Part shown: positions 1 through 5,819 of the stretch, one piece after another
Layout: the number at the start of each line of letters is the position of its first letter
Position numbering within the stretch: position 1 is the stretch's first letter
Assembly (NCBI GenBank): GCA_028820215.1
Contig: JAPPKD010000184.1
Location: forward strand, 1-5,819
Origin: Spirochaetaceae bacterium
GTDB taxonomy: Bacteria; Spirochaetota; Spirochaetia; SZUA-6; Bin103
Direction of reading: 5' to 3'
DNA: 5,819 nt
Position numbers and translations under genes: made by a program
Notes under the pieces: model-generated
Databases searched by the model: none
What the model saw: the letters and a program-made list of their open reading frames with translations, nothing else
What the model was told of the DNA's origin: nothing

Positions 1-1
1 T

Positions 2-1213
2 GCTCGGCGCACTCCGCACCTCCTGGCGAAAGCCCATGCCGGGCGCAGCAACAAGGAGCCGGCGGACATGACCGCCCGCTTCGAGCACGCCTTTGCCGAG
101 CGCTTCGGCGTGCCGTACGCCATCTCCTGCAACTCGGGCTCCGGCACCCTGCTGGCGTGCCTGCTGGCGGCGGGCGTGGGGCCGGGCGACGAGGTGATCG
201 TGCCCACGGTCACCATGGCGGCGACCGCGTTCGTCGTGCTGCAGTGCGGGGCGGTGCCGGTGTTCGCCGACAGCGATCCGGACACCTTCACCATCGACCC
301 GGCCGACGTGCGGCGCAAGGTGACCGGGCTCACCCGTGCCGTCATCCCGGTCAGCCTGTTCGGCCTGCCGGCCGACTTCGACGCCATCGGCGCCATCGCC
401 CGCGACCACGGCCTGGCCGTGATCGAGGACGACGCGCAGTGCTACCTGGCGTACCACCGCGGGCGGCTGACAGGCACCATCGGCGACGCCGCCAGCTTCA
501 GCCTGCAGGGCTCCAAGCACATCACCAGCGGCGGCGACGGCGGCATGGTGATCACGGCCGACGAGGAGCTGGCCACCGGCGTGCGCAAGGCGGCGATCCA
601 GGGCTACAGCGCGCTCGGAGCCGCCGCCGGCTCGACGATGATCCCCCGCGACGTCCGCCAGGACTGGGCGTTCGAGCGCCATACCCACATGGGCTACAAC
701 TTCCGCATGTCGGCGATGCAGTCGGCGCTCGGCCTGGGTCAGCTCGAGCGGCTGGAGTACCTGGTGGCGGCGCGGCGCATCATCGCCCACGGGTACGAGC
801 AGGTGATCCGCGAGGAGGGCTGCCGGTGGCTGATCCCGCCGGTGGTTCCGGAAGGCTCCACGCACAGCTACTGGTGCTACACCTGCAAGCTGGACGAGGA
901 GCTGCTGGGAGTGGACTGGCGCGCGTTCCGCCGCACCTTCATCGAGCACGGCGGCGACGGACTGTACGGACTGTGGGTCCCCGTGCACCTGGAACCGGTG
1001 TTCCGGAACCTGTCGTTCCACGGCGCGCCGGAGCGGGCGCCCCACTTCGACCCGCGCTACCGGGGAACCGTCAAGGCATACCGCGCCGGCGACTGTCCCG
1101 TCGCCGAGCGCCTGCGCCGCTCGGCGTGCCTGTTCAAGACCGGGAGCCAGACGCTGTCCAAGGTGGACAGCCAGCTCGAAGCGCTGCAGCGCACCATCCG
1201 CCACTACGGGTAG
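2..1213 (+). CDS. DegT/DnrJ/EryC1/StrS family PLP-dependent sugar aminotransferase (5' end outside window)
   Basis: Fold-type I PLP enzyme of the family that transfers an amino group, usually from glutamate, to a keto-sugar nucleotide for LPS, O-antigen, glycan or antibiotic sugars; cytosolic. Numbering from the Met at base 68, visible marks are NSGSGTL (22-28), GPGDEVIVP (38-46), GAVPVFAD (61-68), IEDDAQ (119-124; Asp121 would contact the pyridine nitrogen), and SLQGSKHITSGGDGG (145-159) with Schiff-base Lys150. GYNFRMSAMQSALGLGQLERL (209-229) is the usual dimer/substrate segment. The C-terminal part (HSYWCYTCKLD, IEHGGDGLYGLW, CPVAERL, LFKTG) resembles a surface-sugar subgroup. The frame is open to base 2, and the upstream residues (LLAKAHAGR before TARFEHAFA) match the spacing of the family's N-terminal helix, so I treat the gene as 5'-partial. 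An AAGGAG at 53-58 would allow a start at 68, giving 381 residues that lack that helix. It converges on the ligase gene. Substrate unknown. Confidence 0.94.
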   Translation, partial: ARRTPHLLAKAHAGRSNKEPADMTARFEHAFAERFGVPYAISCNSGSGTLLACLLAAGVGPGDEVIVPTVTMAATAFVVLQCGAVPVFADSDPDTFTIDPADVRRKVTGLTRAVIPVSLFGLPADFDAIGAIARDHGLAVIEDDAQCYLAYHRGRLTGTIGDAASFSLQGSKHITSGGDGGMVITADEELATGVRKAAIQGYSALGAAAGSTMIPRDVRQDWAFERHTHMGYNFRMSAMQSALGLGQLERLEYLVAARRIIAHGYEQVIREEGCRWLIPPVVPEGSTHSYWCYTCKLDEELLGVDWRAFRRTFIEHGGDGLYGLWVPVHLEPVFRNLSFHGAPERAPHFDPRYRGTVKAYRAGDCPVAERLRRSACLFKTGSQTLSKVDSQLEALQRTIRHYG

Positions 1214-1228
1214 CCCAGGCAGCCGGGA

Positions 1229-2716
1229 TCATCGGCGGTGGAGTTGCCGTACCGTATCGATGGTGTCGGCCTGCGCGGCGCTCTTGTCTTCCCGGTACTG
1301 CCGCAGGCGGGCGAACCGCAGCGCCATGCCGCCCGGGTAGCGCCGGCTGGTCTGGATGCCGTCGAAGGCGATCTCCACCACCAGCTCCGGCCGGACGTGC
1401 ACGACGTGGCCCTCGCGGCTCGTCGCCAGTTGCTGCAGCCGCTCGGTCTGCCAGCGCAGGACCTCGTCGGTCATGCCCTTGAAGGTCTTGCCGAGCATCA
1501 CGAAGCCGCCGGCGGGATCGCGCGCTCCCAGGTGCAGGTTGCTCAGGTAGCCCGCTCGGCGCCCGGAGCCCCACTCGACGGCCAGCACCACCAGGTCGAG
1601 CGTCAGCGCCGGCTTGACCTTGATCCAGGCATGACCTCGCCGGCCGGCCTCGTAGGTGCCGTCCGCCGCCTTGACCACGACGCCCTCGTGCCCGGCCTGC
1701 AAGGTCCGGTCGACGAACCGCTGCGCCTCCTCCGCGTCGCCGGTCTCCACCGCGTCGACCAGCAGCTCGGCCGGGCAGATCCCGGCAAGCGCCTGCCGAC
1801 GCTCCGACCACGGCTCGCCGGTCAGGTCCCTGCCGTCCAGGAACAGGCAGTCGAACAGGAAGATGGAGGCCCGGCCGGCCGCGCTCATGGTCTCCTGGAA
1901 CGGACGCGGACGCCCCCCAGAGCCAAGCGCGATCGCCTCGCCGTCGACCACCGCCGACCGGGCGGAGAGCCGCCGCGCGGCCGCAACCGCCGCCGGTACA
2001 CCCGAGGTGACGTCGCGCAGGCTGCGCGTGAAGACCCGCACCGCGTCCCCGTCGCGGTGGATCTGCACCCGCATGCCATCCAGCTTTGCCTCCACGGCGG
2101 CGTCGCCAGTGCGCTCCAGCGCAGCCGCAACCGTCGGCGCCGACTGCGCGAGCATCGGCTCCACCGGCTGGAACACCTGAAGCTGAAACGCCTCCAATCC
2201 GTCGCCGCCGTCGCGCAGCGCCGCCTGCGCCACCGCCGGCAAGTCTCCCGACACCATGAGCGCGCGGCGCACCCGGTCCAGTGGCACCTCCGCCGCCGCG
2301 GCGACAGCGTCCACCAGCAGGCCCTCCAGTGCGCCCTGCCGGACCTCGCCGATCAGCAGCCGCAGCAGGTAGTCGCGCTCATCCGCGGCAGCCCGCCGCA
2401 CCAGCGGCTGCAGCCGGTCGACCCGCCGCGGCCGTTGCCGTTCGAATTCGGCGAGGGCACGATCGACGTCGCCCACGGTGAGCGAGAAGGTGGCTGCCGT
2501 GGGCAGCTCTCCCAGCCGCCGCATCGCTGCAGGCCCGACGCCAAGACGGCCCTGGCGGAGCCTTCCGGCCAGGAAGCACACGCCGGCGGCCAGCGCGACC
2601 GGCTCGTCGTCATCGGCGAGCACCCGCAGGCACTCGGCCAGCGCCTGCACCTTGGCGCTCCGGCTGCGCGTGGCGCCCACCTGATCCGACACCGCGGCCA
2701 ATTCGGCGAACAGCAC
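1229..2716 (-). CDS. lig: ATP-dependent DNA ligase, LigB-type (EC 6.5.1.1)
   Basis: Seals nicks in duplex DNA through ligase-AMP and DNA-AMP intermediates. From the GTG at 2716 the protein has 495 residues, close to the roughly 500 of actinobacterial LigB-like enzymes. Order: helical N-terminal DNA-binding domain (about 1-180, with FLAGRLRQGRLGVG at 48-61), adenylation domain, C-terminal OB fold. Motif I is EAKLDGMR, with nucleotidyl Lys211. Also seen are RSLRDVT (231-237), VVDGEA (257-262), FLFDCLFLDG (286-295), EGVVVK (344-349), WIKVKP (364-369) and the terminal PGGMALRFARLRQYREDK. All catalytic motifs are intact. An ATG at 2764 would add 16 residues (MFRSSWQSTGSRTIRP) unlike the family. 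The GTG start gives VLFAELAAVSDQVGATRSR, which matches the usual beginning. Neither start has a strong Shine-Dalgarno. No Ku, LigD-type polymerase or nuclease domain is fused or adjacent, so it looks like a stand-alone accessory or repair ligase. Confidence 0.96.
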   Translation of the reverse strand: MLFAELAAVSDQVGATRSRSAKVQALAECLRVLADDDEPVALAAGVCFLAGRLRQGRLGVGPAAMRRLGELPTAATFSLTVGDVDRALAEFERQRPRRVDRLQPLVRRAAADERDYLLRLLIGEVRQGALEGLLVDAVAAAAEVPLDRVRRALMVSGDLPAVAQAALRDGGDGLEAFQLQVFQPVEPMLAQSAPTVAAALERTGDAAVEAKLDGMRVQIHRDGDAVRVFTRSLRDVTSGVPAAVAAARRLSARSAVVDGEAIALGSGGRPRPFQETMSAAGRASIFLFDCLFLDGRDLTGEPWSERRQALAGICPAELLVDAVETGDAEEAQRFVDRTLQAGHEGVVVKAADGTYEAGRRGHAWIKVKPALTLDLVVLAVEWGSGRRAGYLSNLHLGARDPAGGFVMLGKTFKGMTDEVLRWQTERLQQLATSREGHVVHVRPELVVEIAFDGIQTSRRYPGGMALRFARLRQYREDKSAAQADTIDTVRQLHRR

Positions 2717-2784
2717 GGGCCTGATCGTACGCGATCCTGTCGATTGCCAGGAACTCCTGAACATGGTGCGATGTCGGGTACCTG
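2717..2784. promoter_or_regulatory. Divergent spacer between ligase and propeller-protein genes, weak promoter candidates
   Basis: This spacer must hold the start signals for both divergent genes if the ligase starts at 2716. On the + strand, TTGCCA (2744-2749) resembles a -35 box, and 17 bp later TGCGAT (2767-2772) is a poor -10 box. On the - strand, TACGAT (2729-2724) is a possible -10 box just before the GTG, with no good -35 box. Transcripts from either would have very short or no leaders, which fits the absence of clear Shine-Dalgarno sequences. Hexamers of this quality occur by chance, so only the divergent arrangement is solid. No convincing operator palindrome was seen. Confidence 0.25.
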
Positions 2785-4215
2785 ATGACTGACGACTTCA
2801 TGAATCTGGGTCGGCACAAGCACCTGATGCTCGACGACTCGATCGTCGACTCGTCGCGGGGCGTGGTGCTGCGGTCCAACCCCGCGCGGGCCACGGGCGA
2901 GGCGCTGCTGCCCCCCGAGGGCGGGACGCCGGAGGTGTACGCATACAGCTCGGTGCGCTCCGAAGGCGGCCGGGTTCGCCTCTGGTACGACGCCCGCTCC
3001 CGGTTCGCGACCTGTTACGCCGAATCGGACGACGGGATTCACTTCACGACGCCGGAGCTCAACCTCCTGGGCCCCGACCTGCCGGCCAACGCGGTCATGG
3101 CCATGCACCGCCTGCAGGGCTGCTGCATCTGGATCGACCCGCAGGCGCCGCCCGAGCGCCGCTACAAGAGCCAGGCCAAGTGCGGTCCGCATCCCGACCG
3201 CCCGCACACGCTGGAGTTCTTCGCCTCGCCCGACGGCCTCACGTGGGAGCACCTGCACGGCATCCGCATCGAGGACTGCGACACCCAGAACGTCGTCTTC
3301 TGGGACGAGTCCTACGGCCGCTACGTCATGTATACGCGGCTCTGGGTGCGGGACGACGACCCGAACCGCAACCACCGGAAGGTGCGCCGGCTGGAGTCCG
3401 ACGACCTCGTGCACTGGGACTCCGAGAGCGTGGTGTGGGAAGCGGACGCGGCCGACCTGGCGACCTACCGCACCTCCACCGGCATGCCGCCGGTCGACTA
3501 CTACGGGGCGGCCGTCTTCAAGTACCCGGACGCGGACGACCTGTACCTCTGCCTGGCGGAAGCGTTCTGGCACTTCAAGGACCGCCCGGAGTCCGAGCGC
3601 TGGGGCTTCTCGCCCGATCCGGCGACGATGAACCGGACCGTCGAGCGCCTGGCGCCGTCGACCATGGACGTGTACCTGGGCTACAGCCGCGACGGCAAGG
3701 CATTCCGCCGGCCGGCTGATCGGCGGCCGTTCCTGTCGCTCGGCCCAGACGGACGCTTCGACTCCAAGCGGGTATGGGCCCTGCCGGACCCCGTGCGCAT
3801 GGGCGACGAGCTGTGGATCTACTACGCCGGCGGCAACCGCGACCACGACCACTTCGTGGATCCGGTGGCCGGCCGCCGCCTGACGGGCCTGGGACGCGCC
3901 GTGCTGCGCCTGGACGGATTCGTCGCCGCCGAGGCGGGGTTCGGGGGAGGCGAGCTGGTCACGCAGCCGCTGACCTTCGACGGCGACCGGTTGCTCCTGA
4001 ACCTGCAGGCCTCGGGAGGCGGCAGCCTGCAGGTCGAAGTCCTGGACGCGGACGGCCGCGCGCTCGACGGCTACGCGTCGGGCCCCCTGATCGGCGACTC
4101 GGTGGCCCTTGAGTGGCGGCCGCAGCAGGGATTGCGACGAATCGCCGGCCGCCCGATCCGACTGCGGCTGCGCCTGCGGGCGTGCAGCCTCTACGCGTTC
4201 CACTTCGCCGACTGA
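2785..4215 (+). CDS. Glycoside hydrolase-like five-bladed beta-propeller protein with C-terminal beta-sandwich, function unknown
   Basis: 476 residues. The start, LGRHKHLMLDDSIVDSSRGVVL, is the LFLDD-type opening of propeller proteins related to GH32/GH43 that are mostly annotated as hypothetical. Blade-like repeats follow, each ending in an S-x-DG-x-x-[WF]-type turn: AESDDGIHF (79-87), ASPDGLTWEHL (147-157), LESDDLVHWDSE (203-214) and YSRDGKAFRRP (300-310). DCDTQNVVFWDESYGRYVMY (164-183) and DPVRMGDELWIYYAGGNRDHDH (335-356) are strongly family-like. From about residue 388 (GELVTQPLTFDGDRLLLNLQ) to the end is a beta-sandwich tail. No signal peptide or membrane segment is visible, so the protein is probably cytosolic. 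Candidate acids include Asp17/18 and Asp166, but I cannot assign a catalytic pair, and hydrolase, phosphorylase or non-enzymatic roles all remain open. A second in-frame ATG at 2800 could be the start. No strong ribosome binding site precedes either. The metallopeptidase gene follows 28 bp downstream. Confidence 0.82.
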   Translation: MTDDFMNLGRHKHLMLDDSIVDSSRGVVLRSNPARATGEALLPPEGGTPEVYAYSSVRSEGGRVRLWYDARSRFATCYAESDDGIHFTTPELNLLGPDLPANAVMAMHRLQGCCIWIDPQAPPERRYKSQAKCGPHPDRPHTLEFFASPDGLTWEHLHGIRIEDCDTQNVVFWDESYGRYVMYTRLWVRDDDPNRNHRKVRRLESDDLVHWDSESVVWEADAADLATYRTSTGMPPVDYYGAAVFKYPDADDLYLCLAEAFWHFKDRPESERWGFSPDPATMNRTVERLAPSTMDVYLGYSRDGKAFRRPADRRPFLSLGPDGRFDSKRVWALPDPVRMGDELWIYYAGGNRDHDHFVDPVAGRRLTGLGRAVLRLDGFVAAEAGFGGGELVTQPLTFDGDRLLLNLQASGGGSLQVEVLDADGRALDGYASGPLIGDSVALEWRPQQGLRRIAGRPIRLRLRLRACSLYAFHFAD

Positions 4216-4230
4216 GCCCTCCACGCGCCG

Positions 4231-4236
4231 AGGGAG
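4231..4236 (+). promoter_or_regulatory. Shine-Dalgarno AGGGAG deciding the GTG start of the metallopeptidase
   Basis: AGGGAG lies 7 bases before GTG 4244, at ideal spacing, in the 28 bp between the propeller gene's stop (4213-4215) and this start. It favours GTG 4244 over the in-frame upstream ATG at 4109, which would overlap the previous gene by more than 100 bp and add a Ser/Arg/Cys-rich stretch unlike the family. Confidence 0.75.
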
Positions 4237-4243
4237 CACCTCC

Positions 4244-4978
4244 GTGAAGCAGAATGAGGAGACGCGTGTCGCCCGTTGCGGCGCTGACACCATCGAGTAC
4301 CGGGTCCGCCGCAGCGCGCGCCGCACCAGGACCATCCTGATCTCCGTCGATCGGGACGGAGTCCAACTCGCCGCACCGCTGGACACGGAGGACGAAGAGC
4401 TCCGCGCATTGGTGGTCAGGCGCGCCGCATGGATTCGCAAGAAGCTGCAATCGCTCGGCGACGCACCGGCACCGCTCCGATTCATCAGCGGTGAGACCGT
4501 GCCGTACCTGGGCCGGACCATCCCTCTCACCTGCCAGCGGGACGGGACATCAGCGCAGGTGCGGTTCGACGGATCGCGACTTCGGGTCTCCGTTCCCGCC
4601 GGACTCGCCGACGAGGAACGGTTCGCAACCGCCCGCGACGCCATCGTCGCCTGGTACCGGGTCCGCGCCGCGGAACGCCTCCCCGCCGCGGTCGAAGCCT
4701 GGTGGAGCCGGCTCGGCTCCGGTCCCTCGCCCCCCGTCCTGGTGCGCGATCAGCGCAAGCGCTGCGGAAGCTGCGGCTCGGACGGCGTGATCCGCCTCAA
4801 CTGGCGCGTGGTGATGCTGGACGATTCGCTCATCGACTACGTCGTCGTGCACGAGCTCTCGCACCTCCGGGTTCGCAACCACTCCCCCGCCTTCTGGCAA
4901 CTCGTCGAGCGGTCGATCCCGGACGCCGCGCAGCGCCACCGCCGGCTCAAGGAGATCGCCTTGAGGCTCCCACTGTAG
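4244..4978 (+). CDS. YgjP-type (DUF45, M48-like) zinc metallopeptidase
   Basis: 244 residues from GTG 4244, a normal length for the YgjP/DUF45 family (COG1451), soluble proteins with a zincin active site whose substrates are mostly unknown. The N-terminal half holds the family's beta-rich region: YRVRRSARRTRTILISVD (19-36), then AAWIRKKLQSL (61-71), ISGETVPYLGRTIPL (81-95) and the helix WYRVRAAERLP (138-148). The signature KRCGSCGSDGVIRLNWRVVML (172-192) leads into DYVVVHELSHLRVRNHSPAFW (198-218). HELSH (203-207) supplies two zinc-binding histidines and the catalytic Glu204; His213 is the likely third ligand. The C-terminus (IPDAAQRHRRLKE) is typical. The signature is usually RWGSC; here Trp is replaced by Cys, giving Cys174-x-x-Cys177. 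It probably shares a transcript with the preceding propeller gene. Family members often sit near type I restriction-modification genes, but none is visible here. Confidence 0.93.
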   Translation: MKQNEETRVARCGADTIEYRVRRSARRTRTILISVDRDGVQLAAPLDTEDEELRALVVRRAAWIRKKLQSLGDAPAPLRFISGETVPYLGRTIPLTCQRDGTSAQVRFDGSRLRVSVPAGLADEERFATARDAIVAWYRVRAAERLPAAVEAWWSRLGSGPSPPVLVRDQRKRCGSCGSDGVIRLNWRVVMLDDSLIDYVVVHELSHLRVRNHSPAFWQLVERSIPDAAQRHRRLKEIALRLPL

Positions 4979-5010
4979 CGAGCTCAGCTACGCGGTGCCG
5001 TGCACGTACG
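4979..5010. other. Convergent spacer with small inverted repeats, no clear terminator
   Basis: The 32 bp between the converging stops contain small palindromes: CGTGCACG (4999-5006), ACGTACGT (5004-5011), and GTACG (5006-5010) pairing with CGTAC (5018-5022) around a 7-base loop that enters the downstream gene's end. None is followed by a T-run on either strand, so a standard intrinsic terminator is not supported. A weak bidirectional stop, or Rho-dependent termination, is possible. Confidence 0.3.
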
Positions 5011-5819
5011 TCACGGTCGTACCGCATCGCAGAACGTCAGCTCCCAGCCGTGGAACACCACGACCAGGCCGGTGAAGCGCACCCCCGGGAACTGCCGCGC
5101 CAGCCGCTCGTCCGCCAGGTACCGCCGGAGTTGCGCCGCCGCCTCGTCCGCAGCCGGCGCCGCCCGGGCCGCGTCCGCCGGCTCGGAGCGCTTCAGGTAC
5201 TTGAGCTCGATCAGATAGCCGCGCCGAAGCTGCGGATAGCGGGCGACCAGCGGCTCCAGCGCGATGTCCGCGTGTCCCTTCCCCAGCTCCGCCTCCGATC
5301 GGAACACGTAATAGTCGGCTACGCTCAGATAGGCGGCCAGGAACCCCTGAACGACTTTCTCCCCGCCGATGTAGTCGCGAATCCCCGTCTGCCGCGCGAT
5401 CGCCTCGCCCAGGAATTCGAACACGGGCCGCCATTCGCCCTCGTTGGCCATCCGCAGCATCAGTTGCTCGAACCGGAACAGGTTGACCGCGAACACCTCC
5501 ACGTCGCGGTAGGCATCGCGCAGAAAGCCGTACATCAGCCGCTTCACGGTCTGGTTCGGGATCGCCAGCCGCGGCATCACGCCCTGCACGCCGCGGATGC
5601 TCAGCAGCCCGAAGTAGTGCATCAGGGACAGGAAGTTCTCCGGCTCGGTGAGCTCCGCCAGCGGAAAGCCGGGCGTGATGCGGGTGTCCACCTGCTCCTC
5701 GCCGATCACGTCCCGCAGCAGGTCGAAGTTGCCGTTGAGCTGCCGGCCGGTCACCAGCAGGTGACGCAGCTTGCCGTAGTCGATGCGCACGTTGGTGTCG
5801 ATCAGGTACTCCGGCACCT
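5011..5819 (-). CDS. AAA-ATPase-like / PD-(D/E)XK nuclease superfamily protein, C-terminal part (5' end outside window)
   Basis: About 269 residues, open to the right edge. It matches the C-terminal half of proteins with an N-terminal AAA-ATPase-like domain (PF09820) and a C-terminal PD-(D/E)XK domain (PF08011, formerly DUF1703), normally some 500-570 residues. Counting from the GTG at 5817: YLIDTNVRIDYGKLRHLL (4-21) is the usual linker after the ATPase; NFLSLMHYFGLLSIRG (61-76) and LAIPNQTVKRLMYGFL (84-99) are the conserved middle; then comes a helical segment. The nuclease core is GHADIALEP (181-189), with Asp184, and YLIELKYLK (201-209), with Glu204 and Lys206; Gln229 may be the following motif-IV residue. 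The core residues are intact, so this copy is not obviously dead. GTG 5817 is internal to the domain, not a real start. The Walker motifs would lie outside the window. The family's role is unknown; defence or mobile-element links have been proposed but nothing here tests them. It converges on the metallopeptidase gene. Confidence 0.88.
   Translation of the reverse strand, partial: VPEYLIDTNVRIDYGKLRHLLVTGRQLNGNFDLLRDVIGEEQVDTRITPGFPLAELTEPENFLSLMHYFGLLSIRGVQGVMPRLAIPNQTVKRLMYGFLRDAYRDVEVFAVNLFRFEQLMLRMANEGEWRPVFEFLGEAIARQTGIRDYIGGEKVVQGFLAAYLSVADYYVFRSEAELGKGHADIALEPLVARYPQLRRGYLIELKYLKRSEPADAARAAPAADEAAAQLRRYLADERLARQFPGVRFTGLVVVFHGWELTFCDAVRP

Noticed and set aside
1214..1228. Possible terminator between the aminotransferase and ligase stops
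   Set aside because: The gap is only 15 bp and shows neither a stable hairpin nor a T-run.
157..1482. A 441-codon plus-strand open frame overlapping the aminotransferase
   Set aside because: The product is an Arg/Gly/Ala-rich out-of-frame shadow; the aminotransferase frame carries the PLP-site motifs.
1238..2785. A 515-codon plus-strand open frame across the whole ligase gene
   Set aside because: It mirrors the ligase, whose catalytic motifs are unmistakable on the minus strand. The plus-strand product is low-complexity (His/Arg/Gln-rich) with no family resemblance.
4109..4243. Upstream in-frame extension of the metallopeptidase to ATG 4109
   Set aside because: It would overlap the propeller gene by 107 bp and adds a Ser/Arg/Cys-rich stretch. 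GTG 4244 has an AGGGAG at ideal spacing and gives the family's normal length.
2353..4644. A 763-codon open frame on the minus strand, opposite the propeller protein and metallopeptidase genes and overlapping the ligase gene's 5' part
   Set aside because: Its translation is Arg/Val/Gln-rich with no recognisable domain, and it lies antisense to two clearly real genes. Long antisense open frames are expected at this GC content because stop codons are rare.
1..5819. Mobile element, CRISPR array, tRNA/rRNA, riboswitch or attachment site
   Set aside because: No transposase or integrase motifs, spaced direct repeats, cloverleaf-like segments or terminal inverted repeats were seen. All spacers are shorter than 70 bp, leaving little room for such elements.

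Overview
This is a 5.8 kb piece of a bacterial chromosome. It is very GC-rich (about two thirds or more by eye) and almost entirely coding. It holds five protein genes in the order + - + + -. The first and last run off the window edges. I see no rRNA, tRNA, CRISPR array, insertion sequence, phage gene or attachment site. High GC, a LigB-type ATP-dependent DNA ligase, a beta-propeller hydrolase-like protein and an AAA/PD-(D/E)XK protein would fit several high-GC environmental lineages (for example Actinomycetota, Chloroflexota, Planctomycetota or GC-rich Spirochaetota). Nothing in the window decides between them.

Layout: (1) At the left edge is most of a DegT/DnrJ/EryC1/StrS sugar aminotransferase (2-1213, +), whose true start probably lies before the window. 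(2) Converging on it after 15 bp is a complete ATP-dependent DNA ligase (2716-1229, -). (3) A short divergent spacer of 68 bp (2717-2784) separates the ligase from a 476-residue protein with a five-bladed beta-propeller, glycosidase-like fold (2785-4215, +). (4) Only 28 bp downstream, with a good ribosome binding site and a GTG start, is a YgjP-type zinc metallopeptidase (4244-4978, +), probably co-transcribed with gene 3. (5) Converging on it after 32 bp is the C-terminal half of an AAA-ATPase-like/PD-(D/E)XK nuclease-family protein (5819-5011, -), cut by the right edge.

The genes do not form an obvious single pathway. The aminotransferase points to nucleotide-sugar or surface-polysaccharide synthesis, and the propeller protein to carbohydrate handling. 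The ligase is a stand-alone repair-type enzyme with no Ku or LigD partner in view. The metallopeptidase and the nuclease-family protein have poorly known roles. I did not find a convincing new system. The points most worth checking are the uncharacterised propeller protein paired with the metallopeptidase, a tryptophan-to-cysteine change in the metallopeptidase's signature motif, and several start-site decisions.
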